Assembly: GCA_016280445.1 (NCBI GenBank)
Contig: JAEEGS010000083.1
Location: 1 to 61,009, forward strand
Length of the DNA: 61,009 bases
Source of the DNA: Bacteroidaceae bacterium
Lineage (GTDB): Bacteria > Bacteroidota > Bacteroidia > Bacteroidales > Bacteroidaceae
Reading direction: 5' to 3'
The notes beneath the pieces are model-generated. The model saw only the letters and a program-made list of their open reading frames with translations. It made no database searches and was not told where the DNA came from. The translations under genes were made by a program, and so were the position numbers. Positions 23,393-32,449 of the stretch are shown piece by piece (within the stretch, counting starts at the first letter, position 1; every line of letters begins with the position of its first letter).

Positions 23393-24730
23393 ATGGTACA
23401 GGATTTATATGTTTTGATGATTACGGCCGCACTGGTCAGTCTTTTGTTTAAGTGGATAAAACAGCCTGTGGTGCTGGGTTATATCGTTGCAGGTGTCTTG
23501 GTGGGCCCGCATCTGTATGGCGAGACCATTGTGAATGCGGATAATGTCAAGTCATGGGGCGACATTGGCGTGCTGTTTGTGTTGTTCTGCATTGGCCTGG
23601 AATTCCGCCTCAAGAACCTCATCAGTAGCGGCAAAGTGGCAGCGATAGGCGCATTGACAATCATCTTGGGCATGATGGTCTTTGGCTATGGTGTGGGACA
23701 ACTTGCCGAATTGGATATGATCAACTCCCTTTTCCTGGCGGGCATGCTTTGTATGTCGAGCACCACTATCGTGATGAAGGCAATTGATGAGGCTGGCTTG
23801 AGGAAGGAGCGTTTCGTCAAGGGTGCGACCAGTATTCTTATCGTGGAGGATGTGGTGGCAGTGGTGCTGATGGTGTTGCTCTCCAGTATCGCCATCCGTC
23901 ATCAGTTCGAAGGTGCCGAACTGGCCAACAAGGTCATCTATCTGGCCATTACGCTCGTGGTATGGTTCATCAGCGGAATACTGATTATCCCGACAATCAT
24001 ACGCAAAGTGAAGAAACACTTGAATGACGAGTTGCTGATCATCTTCGCCTTAGGTCTGTGCTTAGGTATGGTGCTGACGGCAGAGGAAGCAGGGTTCAGT
24101 AGTGCCCTCGGTGCTTTCGTCATGGGTTCTATCCTTGCCGAGACGGTGGAGGCGCATCGTATCGAAAAGTTGATGACACCGCTGAAGAATGTCTTTGCAT
24201 CCATTTTCTTCATCTCCGTGGGTATGATGATTGACCCGACTTCATTGGTGGAATTTTGGCCAAGTATCGTGTTGGTCTGCTTGGTGATTATCATCGGAAT
24301 GATTCTCTTTGGCACCTTGGGTTGCTGGTGGGGTGGTCAGACGATGCGCGACTCCATGCTGACCAGTTTCTCGTTTGTGCAGATAGGTGAGTTCTCGTTC
24401 ATCATCGCTGCACTGGGTACCAGTTTGGGCGTTCTCGATCCTGTCATCTATCCTATCATCGTGGCATCGAGTGTGGTGACCACCTTCCTCACACCTTATA
24501 TTATGAAGGCCACTGTGCCTTGCTATACGTTCTTTTATAATCACGCTTCAGCGCGCTTGCGTAATAGAATTGATAAGCGAGAGCAGAAAGTTGCAGCAGC
24601 AGAGGCGGCTGCACCATCCGACGACTCGAACGCAGTTGCAGAAAAGGTTCGTCATGCCGTCAGAAAAACGTACGTCACGAAGTATCTTGTCAATCTGTTC
24701 ATCAAGAACATGAGCGCTCATGATGAATAA
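23393..24730 (+). CDS. CPA2-type cation:proton antiporter
   Basis: The 445-residue polytopic protein of the monovalent cation:proton antiporter-2/KefB-like family has about 12 hydrophobic segments. Family signatures are QPVVLGYIVAGVLVGPH at the start, VLFVLFCIGLEFRLKNL, the STTIVMKAIDEAG segment and the IVEDVVAVVLMVLL helix with its acidic pair. It ends in a short Ala-rich tail and lacks the TrkA-N/RCK nucleotide-binding domain that gates KefB/KefC. It probably exchanges Na+ or K+ for protons across the inner membrane; the ion is not visible. The amidohydrolase gene follows after 46 nt. The two genes lie between the broken and intact dipeptidase copies. Confidence 0.88.
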   Translation: MVQDLYVLMITAALVSLLFKWIKQPVVLGYIVAGVLVGPHLYGETIVNADNVKSWGDIGVLFVLFCIGLEFRLKNLISSGKVAAIGALTIILGMMVFGYGVGQLAELDMINSLFLAGMLCMSSTTIVMKAIDEAGLRKERFVKGATSILIVEDVVAVVLMVLLSSIAIRHQFEGAELANKVIYLAITLVVWFISGILIIPTIIRKVKKHLNDELLIIFALGLCLGMVLTAEEAGFSSALGAFVMGSILAETVEAHRIEKLMTPLKNVFASIFFISVGMMIDPTSLVEFWPSIVLVCLVIIIGMILFGTLGCWWGGQTMRDSMLTSFSFVQIGEFSFIIAALGTSLGVLDPVIYPIIVASSVVTTFLTPYIMKATVPCYTFFYNHASARLRNRIDKREQKVAAAEAAAPSDDSNAVAEKVRHAVRKTYVTKYLVNLFIKNMSAHDE

Positions 24731-24776
24731 GCGGAATAAGCGAAGATACGTAACGAATCCTAAAACCTAAATAACT

Positions 24777-26453
24777 ATGAGTCAAGATTTTGTAAAGACC
24801 AGTGCAGACCTCGTGGTCTATGGTAAGATTTTTACTGCCGAAAACAATCAGATTGTCGAAGCCTTTGCGGTGAAGGATGGTAAGTATGTCTATGTAGGCG
24901 ACAGGAAAGGAGCCGAAGCATTTGTTGAAACAGGCAAGACTGAAGTGGTGGATTATTCGGATAAGGGCCTTGTGATGCCCAGTTGCGGCAACGGTCACGC
25001 GCATTATTCAATAGGTGTTGCCCTGCCGATAGTCGGAACGGTGGCCATTGGGCAGACTCCTGACAAGTTCTTGGCTGAAGTCGTTCCCGCTGCCGTCAAG
25101 AAGGCTCGGGAAACAAAGGCGACAGCCATCTTCGGCTTCGGTTGGAATTACATCACCTTCATGGAGCAGATTCCTACCCGCCAACAACTGGATGCCATCT
25201 GTGACGATATTCCCATTTACTTTGCGGATGATGAGGGACACAAGGCCGTGGCGAATACCCTGATGTTGGTCAATGCAGGCATTATGAAGGCCGACGGCAC
25301 AGTGCTGAAAAAGGATCAGGACATCCGTGGCGGCGAGATTGTGATGGGTGCCGACGGTACTCCTACCGGTTTCCTGAAAGAACAGGCGGGCACTTACACC
25401 CGTTCCTTCCTTGATAATGAAAGACTCTATCCCGTTGATGTGGCAAAAATAGTCATCCCCAAAATCCAGGAACACTTGGTGGCAGAGGGTTACACCATGT
25501 ATATTGATGGCTGGGGAAACTATTTCTACAACGACAATTTCTTCAAGGCTGCACAGCAGTTGGATCAGGCAGGCGAGATGAACTTCGTGCTGGGCTTGAC
25601 CTACGAGGTGGAAAGTTGGATGAATGTGGATGAGGCTTTGAAGAAAGCCGCTGACGTTCAGAAATACGCCAGCACCCATGTGAAGACGAACTGGCTCAAA
25701 CTCTTCATGGACGGTACGGTGGAAGGTGGCACCGGCTATGTGGAGCCGCTCTATCCTGACGGACATCAGGGCCTCGCCAACTGGACCGAGGAGGAGTTGA
25801 CGGACATCACGCGCAAGACGAATGCAAAGGGTGTCAGCATGCATATCCATACGATGGGTAACAAGGCCGTCAATAGCGTGGTCAGCGCCTATGTGAAAGG
25901 CGGAAAGGATGAGTTGCGCAACACGTTGGTGCACGTGCGTAACGTCAATGCCGAGGATTATCAGCGGATGGCAGACCATAACATATATGTTGCCTCAGGT
26001 ATGCTCTGGCACCATTGCCCCTCTTTTGCTGCCGACTATATCCGCGAACACGGCTTGGCACCCGTAGGTCAGGAAGCCAAGTCCTATCCGATGAAGTCCT
26101 ATTTCGACAACGGTATCCACATGACCTCTCACTCAGACTTCCCTGCAACGAGCGGCAGCCCTGACGACCCGTTCGGCATCATCGAGGTTGCTGTGACGGG
26201 TGTTCTTCACGGCGAGAACGGCACCCCCTGGTGGCCCGAAGAACTCGTGACCCGCGAGCAGGCAATCGAATCCCTGACCATCAACATTGCCAAGCAGATG
26301 CTCATCGAGAAGGAGAGAGGCAGCATCAGCAAAGGCAAGTATGCTGACTTCCTGCTGGTCAACAAAGATGTGCTGTCGTGTCCGGTGACTGAGATTCACG
26401 AAGCCAGACCCGCAGCAACCTACTTCGAGGGAAAGAAGGTCTTTTCTTTGTGA
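24777..26453 (+). CDS. YtcJ-like metal-dependent amidohydrolase
   Basis: The 558-residue protein belongs to the amidohydrolase-3 group (YtcJ/N-substituted formamide deformylase-like). The metal-binding HxH is His74/His76 in CGNGHAHYSIG. Further hallmarks are the TVEGGTGYVEPLY segment, HIHTMGNKAVNSVV, the late HSDFPATSGSPDDPFGIIEVAV motif and the closing GSISKGKYADFLLVNKDVLS. Such enzymes hydrolyse C-N bonds in small amides; the substrate is unknown. There is no signal peptide, so it acts in the cytosol. It is probably co-transcribed with the antiporter and is followed by a strong terminator. Confidence 0.9.
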   Translation: MSQDFVKTSADLVVYGKIFTAENNQIVEAFAVKDGKYVYVGDRKGAEAFVETGKTEVVDYSDKGLVMPSCGNGHAHYSIGVALPIVGTVAIGQTPDKFLAEVVPAAVKKARETKATAIFGFGWNYITFMEQIPTRQQLDAICDDIPIYFADDEGHKAVANTLMLVNAGIMKADGTVLKKDQDIRGGEIVMGADGTPTGFLKEQAGTYTRSFLDNERLYPVDVAKIVIPKIQEHLVAEGYTMYIDGWGNYFYNDNFFKAAQQLDQAGEMNFVLGLTYEVESWMNVDEALKKAADVQKYASTHVKTNWLKLFMDGTVEGGTGYVEPLYPDGHQGLANWTEEELTDITRKTNAKGVSMHIHTMGNKAVNSVVSAYVKGGKDELRNTLVHVRNVNAEDYQRMADHNIYVASGMLWHHCPSFAADYIREHGLAPVGQEAKSYPMKSYFDNGIHMTSHSDFPATSGSPDDPFGIIEVAVTGVLHGENGTPWWPEELVTREQAIESLTINIAKQMLIEKERGSISKGKYADFLLVNKDVLSCPVTEIHEARPAATYFEGKKVFSL

Positions 26454-26477
26454 CAAAAGGGATCAGTTTTACACAAC

Positions 26478-26503
26478 AAAAAAAGGTGAGCCTCACCTTT
26501 TTT
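26478..26503 (+). terminator. Intrinsic terminator after the amidohydrolase gene
   Basis: AAAAAAAGGTGAG pairs with CTCACCTTTTTTT; short GC-rich top, A-run before and U-run behind, about 25 nt after the stop. It can work in both directions. Confidence 0.88.
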
Positions 26504-26538
26504 TGTATGGCATCAGAGAACCTTGTTGTCACGGTCTC

Positions 26539-26699
26539 TGTAGGGTTGGTGTAATATGCTCTGTAGTGTTAGTGTAATATGCTCTGTAGTGTTAGTGTAA
26601 TATGCTCTACGGACTTACTGTAACATCTTCAACAGGGGCAGTGTAAGAACCTCCACTGACTCAGTGTAACATCCTCCATGATGGTAGTGTAAGTGATAA
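26539..26699 (+). repeat. Tandem array, 23-nt period, seven units
   Basis: Units start at 26539, 26562, 26585, 26608, 26631, 26654 and 26677. Units two and three are identical (TGTAGTGTTAGTGTAATATG plus CTC); later ones keep (A/C)GTGTAA...(C/T)TC and drift elsewhere. There are no spacers, so it is not a CRISPR array. Confidence 0.88.
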
Positions 26700-26715
26700 A
26701 TTCGATTCCTTGTTG

Positions 26716-26799
26716 GAATTGATCAATTCGTAGAAGGAATTGATGAATAAGTAGAAGGAATTGATCAATTCTAAGAAGGAATTGATGAAGAGAATTTGG
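26716..26799 (+). repeat. Second tandem array, 21-nt period, four units
   Basis: Units start at 26716, 26737, 26758 and 26779, with the core GAATTGAT(C/G)AAT and ending TAGAAG; the fourth unit decays. It directly follows the 23-nt array and its last unit supplies the TTTG box of the dipeptidase promoter. Confidence 0.85.
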
Positions 26800-26826
26800 A
26801 AGTGAATTGAAAAAATGCTACCTTTG
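26795..26826 (+). promoter_or_regulatory. Promoter of the C69 dipeptidase gene
   Basis: TTTG (26795-26798) and TACCTTTG (26819-26826), spacer 20 nt. The leader to the start codon is about 90 nt and holds an imperfect repeat of the promoter region (GGAAGTG / GGACTTCC). Confidence 0.72.
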
Positions 26827-26918
26827 CAGTGAAAGGGAGGCCTGCCAAAAGGACTTCCAAATTGTTACTGCAAAGATACGTTTTTTTTTCGACTTTGTCA
26901 AGTGTTTTTATACGGATT

Positions 26919-28622
26919 ATGATGAAAACAGTGAAATTTGTGATATCGGTGATGGTGTGGGTCTTGTCGGCTCTGGCTGTCACGGTGATGGCCTGCACCA
27001 ACATCATAGTAGGTAAGGGCGCGAGTGTTGATGGTAGCGTGATGGTCAGTTACAATGCTGACTCGTATGGGATGTTTGGGAACATCTATCACCATGTGGG
27101 TGGCACGCATGCGAAGGGGGAAATGCGGAAGGTGTACGATTGGGACACGAACAAGTTTCTGGGCGAGATTCCACAGGCGCCGGTGACTTACACGGTGAAT
27201 GCTCAGATGAACGAGAAGCAGGTGAGCATCACGGAGACTACGTTTGGCGGACGTGAGGAATTGTGGAAAACCGGAGACTCGGGGCAAAGCTCTCAGGAAC
27301 TTTGTTCTGGGATTGATTACGGTTCGCTGATGTACATTGCATTGGAACGGGCTGCTTCGGCTCGTGAGGCCATCAGGGTGATGACGTCGTTGGTGGAACA
27401 GTATGGCTATTGCTCGGAGGGTGAGTCTTTCTCCATCTGCGACAAGCAGGAGGCGTGGATTCTGGAGATGATAGGGAAGGGTGCTGGCGAGAAAGGTGCT
27501 GTGTGGGTGGCTGTGCGTATTCCCGATGACTGTGTGTCGGCTCATGCCAATCAGAGCCGCATCACGCGCTTGAGTCAGTATGACAAGAAGCAGGTGATGC
27601 GCTCGAAGGATGTGATTGCGTTTGCCCGCAAAAAGGGCTACTTCACGGGCAAGGATGCGGACTTCTCGTTCCGCGATGCTTATGCGCCCAACGATTTCGG
27701 TACCGTCCGCTATTGCGAGGCACGTGTGTGGAGCATCTTCAACCGTTTCTGTGACGGGATGGAGCGCTATGTGGAATATGCCAAGGGAAATGAATTGAAG
27801 GGCGAGATGCCGCTCTACATGAAGCCCGACAGGAAGATTTCTGTGCAGGATGTGATGAACGCCATGCGTGACCACTATGAGGACACGCCTTTCGATATTC
27901 GGAACGGAGTGGGGGCTGGTGCCTACAATATGCCTTACCGTCCCACGCCGTTGGAGTGGGAGAGTGAGGGCAAGACATACTTTAACGAAAGACCTGTTTC
28001 GACACAGCAGACAGCCTTCTCGTATGTGGGGCAGATGCGTGCTCAATATCCCGATGCCATCGGAGGTGTGGCGTGGGTGACAAACGATGACCCCAACATG
28101 GCTCCTTACGTGCCGCTCTATTGTGCCATCACGGAGATGCCCAAGTGTTTCCGGCGGATAGAAGGTGTGCAGGACGATGTCACTTTTTCTTGGGAGAGTG
28201 CCTTCTGGGTGCAGAATGCCGTGAGCAACATGGTCTATCCCTACTATGAGAAGATGTTCCCCGATGTGCTGAAGGAACGTGAGCGGATGGAGAAAAACGT
28301 GGCGGGTGAACCCCAGTTCGCCCAAGCGATGCTGACGCTCCTCCGCAACGAGGGTGAGGAGGCGCTGACTCGTCACCTCACGGATGCCGCCACCATTCAG
28401 GCGAACATGATGCTTGCTGCTTGGGTGCATCTCTACGAATACCTGATGGTGAAGCACCTCGATATGGCGGTGAAGAAGGTGGATGCCGATGACCCGTTGC
28501 TGCAGAACTTCAAGAAAACAGAGAACGGATTGGCAGAACCGCCAACCCGTCCAGGTTATCCCGAGTCGTTCCGCAAAAGAATTGTGGAAGAGGAGGGAGA
28601 AAGATGCTTGATGAAGAATTGA
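26919..28622 (+). CDS. C69-family dipeptidase (intact copy)
   Basis: The 567-residue protein starts with a signal peptide (MMKTVKFVISVMVWVLSALAVTVMA) directly followed by Cys26-Thr-Asn. In this N-terminal-nucleophile family the Cys is exposed by processing and is catalytic. The body has NADSYGMFG, DWDTNKFLGEIPQ, the conserved YGSLMYIALERAASAREAI and EAWILEMIGKG. The family cleaves dipeptides, and exported Bacteroidales members probably act in the periplasm on peptides. I start at 26919 because upstream in-frame codons precede the promoter's expected leader and the signal peptide begins here. The last codons merge into AATTGAAGAATTGAAG repeats. A broken copy lies at 22581. Confidence 0.9.
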   Translation: MMKTVKFVISVMVWVLSALAVTVMACTNIIVGKGASVDGSVMVSYNADSYGMFGNIYHHVGGTHAKGEMRKVYDWDTNKFLGEIPQAPVTYTVNAQMNEKQVSITETTFGGREELWKTGDSGQSSQELCSGIDYGSLMYIALERAASAREAIRVMTSLVEQYGYCSEGESFSICDKQEAWILEMIGKGAGEKGAVWVAVRIPDDCVSAHANQSRITRLSQYDKKQVMRSKDVIAFARKKGYFTGKDADFSFRDAYAPNDFGTVRYCEARVWSIFNRFCDGMERYVEYAKGNELKGEMPLYMKPDRKISVQDVMNAMRDHYEDTPFDIRNGVGAGAYNMPYRPTPLEWESEGKTYFNERPVSTQQTAFSYVGQMRAQYPDAIGGVAWVTNDDPNMAPYVPLYCAITEMPKCFRRIEGVQDDVTFSWESAFWVQNAVSNMVYPYYEKMFPDVLKERERMEKNVAGEPQFAQAMLTLLRNEGEEALTRHLTDAATIQANMMLAAWVHLYEYLMVKHLDMAVKKVDADDPLLQNFKKTENGLAEPPTRPGYPESFRKRIVEEEGERCLMKN

Positions 28623-28642
28623 AAAATTGCAGAATTGAAGAA

Positions 28643-28693
28643 TTGAAGTTTTGGGCTAACGCGATGCGCACTAACCGAATGGCAACTTCAATT
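28643..28693 (+). repeat. 51-nt dispersed repeat, copy 1
   Basis: TTGAAGTT...AACTTCAA ends form an 8-nt inverted repeat around GGCTAACGCGATGCGCA. It differs at three positions from the direct copy at 30215-30265. The two copies flank the carboxyltransferase gene. Immediately downstream (28694-28714) is the 21-nt GCTTCGCCGAGCTAAAGGTT motif shared with 5843 and 55283. Confidence 0.85.
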
Positions 28694-28741
28694 GGCTTCG
28701 CCGAGCTAAAGGTTCTTCAATTTTTTAATCCTTCAATTTTC

Positions 28742-30181
28742 CTACAGCGGCATATTTCCGTGCTTCTTCGGCGGATTGCTCTGATTCTTGTTGCGCGACA
28801 TCTCGAGCGACTGAATGAGCCGGATGCGTGTGTCGCACGGCTGGATAATCTCGTCGATGTAGCCCAGTTGGGCGGCAGGCATAGGATTGGCGAACTTCTG
28901 TCGATACTCTTCAATCTTTTCGGCGCGCTCTTCTGGAGTGGCTTTGCGATAGAGAATGTTGCACGCGCCTTCTGCTCCCATCACAGCGATTTCGGCAGTT
29001 GGGTAGGCGAGGTTCACGTCGGCTCCGATGCACTTTGAGTTCATCACGATGTAGGCTCCACCGTAAGCTTTGCGGGTGATGAGTGTGATTTTGGGCACAG
29101 TGGCCTCGGCGAAAGCATAGACAATCTTGGCTCCGTGACGAATGATGCCGTTGTGCTCTTGCTGCACGCCTGGCAGGAAGCCTGGCACATCTTCCACCGC
29201 GATGAGTGGGATGTTGAAACAGTCGCAGAAGCGAATGAAGCGGGCAGCCTTGTCGGAGGCGTCGATATCGAGCGCACCTGCAAGGAAGTTGGGCTGATTG
29301 GCCACAAAACCCACCGTTCGTCCAGCCATGCGTCCGAAGCCGATGACGATGTTCTTGGCGAACTCAGGTTGAATCTCGAAAAAGTATTGCTGGTCGCACA
29401 CGGGTTCGATGATGTGTCGGATGTCGTAAGGGACGTTCGGGTCGGCGGGCACCACGTTGTCGAGTTCGTGGCAGATGCGAGTCACTTCGTCGGTGACGGG
29501 GTGGATGGGCGCATCTTCCATATTGTTGGAAGGGATGAAGCCGATGAGTTCGCGGATGGTCATGAGGGTCTCTTCGTCGCTGTTGCAGATGAAGTGGCTC
29601 ACGCCGCTCACGCTGTTGTGGGTCATCGCTCCACCAAGCGTTTCCTTATCCACATCCTCGTTGGTGACGGCTTTCACCACGTTGGGGCCTGTGACAAACA
29701 TCTGGCTCTGTTCCTTCACCATGAGGATGAAGTCGGTGAGGGCAGGCGAGTAACACGAACCACCTGCACAGGGACCAAGGATGGCGCTGATTTGAGGGAT
29801 GACACCCGATGCCATCACGTTTCTCTTGAAGATGTGGGCAAAGCCTGTGAGCGATTCCACACCTTCCTGAATACGAGCACCGCCCGAGTCGTTCAATCCG
29901 ATGATGGGGGCACCGTTCTTGAGTGCCAAGTCCTGCACCTTAGCGATTTTCTGTGCATTGGCAGCCGACAGCGAACCGCCCAGCACGGCAAAGTCGAAGG
30001 CATAGACAAAGACGATGCGTCCGTCAATTTTGCCGTAGCCTGAAATGACGCCGTCGCCTTCGATGCGCTTCTTCTCCATGCCGAAGTCGTTGCAGCGGTG
30101 CACCACGTGTTTGTCCATCTCGACGAAGGTGCCGCGGTCGAGAAGGGTCTCTATTCTCTCTCTTGCTGTAAGTTTGTTCAT
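28742..30181 (-). CDS. Biotin-dependent acyl-CoA carboxylase, carboxyltransferase subunit
   Basis: The 479-residue protein is a PccB/MmdA-type carboxyltransferase with both crotonase-like halves. Signatures are LNDSGGARIQEGVESLTGF, ISAILGPCAGGSCYSPAL (first oxyanion hole), and the second-half VEDVPGFLPGVQQEHNGIIRHGAK and TRKAYGGAYIVMNSK. It moves CO2 between carboxybiotin and an acyl-CoA, as in propionyl-CoA carboxylase or methylmalonyl-CoA decarboxylase. It begins MNKLTARERIE, so about 35 N-terminal residues present in most MmdA/PccB proteins (before the TARERI motif) are missing. AATTGAAG-type repeat DNA lies directly upstream. It is last in an operon with accC and the biotin carrier. Confidence 0.92.
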   Translation of the reverse strand: MNKLTARERIETLLDRGTFVEMDKHVVHRCNDFGMEKKRIEGDGVISGYGKIDGRIVFVYAFDFAVLGGSLSAANAQKIAKVQDLALKNGAPIIGLNDSGGARIQEGVESLTGFAHIFKRNVMASGVIPQISAILGPCAGGSCYSPALTDFILMVKEQSQMFVTGPNVVKAVTNEDVDKETLGGAMTHNSVSGVSHFICNSDEETLMTIRELIGFIPSNNMEDAPIHPVTDEVTRICHELDNVVPADPNVPYDIRHIIEPVCDQQYFFEIQPEFAKNIVIGFGRMAGRTVGFVANQPNFLAGALDIDASDKAARFIRFCDCFNIPLIAVEDVPGFLPGVQQEHNGIIRHGAKIVYAFAEATVPKITLITRKAYGGAYIVMNSKCIGADVNLAYPTAEIAVMGAEGACNILYRKATPEERAEKIEEYRQKFANPMPAAQLGYIDEIIQPCDTRIRLIQSLEMSRNKNQSNPPKKHGNMPL

Positions 30182-30214
30182 AAATAAAAATTGAAGAGTT
30201 GAAGAATTGAAGAG

Positions 30215-30265
30215 TTGAAGTTTTTGGCTAACGCGATGCGCATCAACCGAATGGCAACTTCAATT
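30215..30265 (+). repeat. 51-nt dispersed repeat, copy 2
   Basis: Direct copy of 28643-28693, in the 94-nt gap between the carboxyltransferase and biotin-carrier genes. Confidence 0.85.
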
Positions 30266-30275
30266 CTTCATTTGT

Positions 30276-30791
30276 TTAATTTTTTAATTCTAATTTAATG
30301 AGCGCCTGTTCCACGCGAACGCTGTCACCCACATTCACTAAGATTTCCTTCACCGTGCAGTCGGCACTCACCTTGTAGTTCGACTGCATCTTCATGGCCT
30401 CCATCGTGAGCACGGTGTCGCCCTCGTGGAGTTCGTCGCCGGGCTTCACGTAGATGTTGACAATCTTGCAGGGCATCGGAGCCGTGATGACATCGGCTTG
30501 GATGACATCATGTGAGCCTCCACGTCGCATCTTCATGTACTTGGCTTGTGAGTCGAGCATGTCAATCTGATAGGTGGAGTAGTTGAGGTTCACGCGGTAG
30601 TGCTTCTCGCTTGCTTCGCGGATGAGTTCGGCATTGTATGAGTTGCCGTCGTAGATGAGGGAGCAGGTGCCGTTTTGCAGCATCGCCACGTCCACATCGT
30701 ACACTTTTCCGTCGATGTCTATCTTCACTTGGTTGCCTTCCTTGCTCAGCAGGGTCACTTCCAAGGTCTTATTTCCTACTTGTATTTCCAC
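30276..30791 (-). CDS. Biotin carboxyl carrier protein
   Basis: The 171-residue protein has a biotinyl domain at residues 100-171, with the biotin attachment site Lys134 in EAMKM and the usual TAPMPCKIVNIYVKPGDELHEGD strand region. The N-terminal 90 residues form a linker/anchor domain like that of propionyl-CoA carboxylase or oxaloacetate-decarboxylase-type carriers. Biotin carries CO2 from AccC to the carboxyltransferase encoded next. It lies 133 nt after accC; that gap is AT-rich with repeated CAAATTGTAAATCGTCAA-type words and no gene. Confidence 0.92.
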   Translation of the reverse strand: MEIQVGNKTLEVTLLSKEGNQVKIDIDGKVYDVDVAMLQNGTCSLIYDGNSYNAELIREASEKHYRVNLNYSTYQIDMLDSQAKYMKMRRGGSHDVIQADVITAPMPCKIVNIYVKPGDELHEGDTVLTMEAMKMQSNYKVSADCTVKEILVNVGDSVRVEQALIKLELKN

Positions 30792-30924
30792 AGTTTAATT
30801 TACTATTTTGCAATTTACAAATTACTATTTATTTGTCAATTTTACGATTTGGCGTCCGCATGGGAAATAGTTCAATTACTCAATGAATCAATCGTCAAAT
30901 TGTAAATCGTCAAATTGTCAATGA

Positions 30925-32439
30925 CTACACTCTCAGCACTCCCTTCTGCAATCCGAAAGCACGCCAACGACTGATGGCTGTGTTCTCCATTGTGAGCGTG
31001 GTTGGTTTGTTCTCTTCGAGGTTCATCAGATAATCGATATAGGCCGCGATGACCGCCATTGGCTCAGAGTCGTTTTTGAAGCCCGGACGCGGACGCAAGC
31101 GGTCTTGGTTGCGCTCGATGAAGTAGGTGTTGTAGTTGCCCTGCTTGAAGTCGGGCACATCGATGATGCGACGCAGATAGCGGATGTTGGTGGTCAATCC
31201 CGTTATCTTGTACTCGTAGAGCACACGGCGCATGCGCTCGATGGCGTATTCGCGGCTGGTTGCCCACACGATGAGTTTACCAATCATCGGGTCGTAATGC
31301 ACGGGAATCTCATAACCTTCATACACATACGAGTCGATGCGCGTGCCGATGCCGTGAGGTTCGGTGAGTTGCTTGATGACGCCCGGAGAGGGCATGAAGT
31401 TGTGTTCTGTATCCTCCGCACAAATACGGCACTCGATGGCGTGACCACGCTGGCGGATGTCTTCTTGACGATAGCGCAAGGGCTGCCCGTCGGCAATGAG
31501 AATTTGCTCCTTCACGAGGTCGATGCCCACCACTTCCTCCGTGATGGGATGTTCCACCTGCAGGCGCGTGTTCATCTCCAAAAAGTAGAACTTATGGTAT
31601 TTGTCCACGAGGAATTCGATGGTTCCTGCACCTTCATATCCCACAGCACGTGCGGCTGCCACCGCTTTGGCACCCATCTCCATGCGCAGGTTGTAGTCGA
31701 TGAAGGGGCTTGGGCTCTCCTCCACAATCTTCTGGTGACGACGCTGCACGGAGCACTCGCGGTCGAAGAGGTGAATCACGTTGCCGTGTTTGTCGCCCAG
31801 AATCTGGAATTCGATGTGGTGTGGCTCTTCCACGAATTTCTCGATGTACACCGTATCATCGCCGAAACCCGACATCGCCTCACTGCGAGCCGCATTGTAC
31901 ATTTCCACCACATCTTCTTCACGTTCGATGAGACGCATGCCTTTGCCGCCACCGCCCATTGAGGCTTTCAGCATGACGGGGAAGCCAATCTTCTTGGCCA
32001 CAGCCACCGCTTCCTCTGCCGATTTGAGCGGTTCTTCTGTACCTGGTACAACAGGCACTCCGGCCTCAATCATCTTGCGGCGGGCGCTGATTTTGTCGCC
32101 CATTTCCTCCATCGTTTCAGGACGAGGACCGATGAAGATGAAGCCTTCCTGCTCGCATCGGCGGGCAAGCTCTGAGTTTTCCGAAAGAAAACCATATCCG
32201 GGATGGATGGCATCCACTTTGTGCTTGTGGGCGGCTTCGAGAATGTGGTCAATATTCAAATAACTGTCGCTGCTGCTTGCTCCACCGATGCATTCAGCCT
32301 CGTTGGCAAAGAGCACGTGACGCGAGAGACGGTCGGCGGTGCTATAGACAGCCACCGAACGGATGCCCATCTCGTAGCAACTGCGCATCACACGGATGGC
32401 AATCTCTCCACGATTTGCTACTAAAATCTTTCTAATCAT
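30925..32439 (-). CDS. accC: Biotin carboxylase subunit
   Basis: The 504-residue ATP-grasp enzyme carboxylates biotin using ATP and bicarbonate. It starts MIRKILVANRGEIAIRVMRSCYE and has the Gly-rich ATP loop KASMGGGGKGMRL, the RDCSVQRRHQKI-type motif (here DRECSVQRRHQKIVEE) and EMNTRLQVEHPITE. It is about 50 residues longer than E. coli AccC, with a C-terminal tail as in propionyl-CoA-carboxylase-type enzymes. The start lies 10 nt after the SLC13 permease stop, so the two genes share a transcript that begins in the cobalamin riboswitch leader. Confidence 0.94.
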   Translation of the reverse strand: MIRKILVANRGEIAIRVMRSCYEMGIRSVAVYSTADRLSRHVLFANEAECIGGASSSDSYLNIDHILEAAHKHKVDAIHPGYGFLSENSELARRCEQEGFIFIGPRPETMEEMGDKISARRKMIEAGVPVVPGTEEPLKSAEEAVAVAKKIGFPVMLKASMGGGGKGMRLIEREEDVVEMYNAARSEAMSGFGDDTVYIEKFVEEPHHIEFQILGDKHGNVIHLFDRECSVQRRHQKIVEESPSPFIDYNLRMEMGAKAVAAARAVGYEGAGTIEFLVDKYHKFYFLEMNTRLQVEHPITEEVVGIDLVKEQILIADGQPLRYRQEDIRQRGHAIECRICAEDTEHNFMPSPGVIKQLTEPHGIGTRIDSYVYEGYEIPVHYDPMIGKLIVWATSREYAIERMRRVLYEYKITGLTTNIRYLRRIIDVPDFKQGNYNTYFIERNQDRLRPRPGFKNDSEPMAVIAAYIDYLMNLEENKPTTLTMENTAISRWRAFGLQKGVLRV

Positions 32440-32449
32440 ATCTTTAGTT

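Noticed and set aside
26539-26799. Possible CRISPR array
   Set aside because: Units are directly abutting with no unique spacers, the periods are 23 and 21 nt, and no cas gene is present in the window. The same holds for 8278-8346 and 45929-45997.
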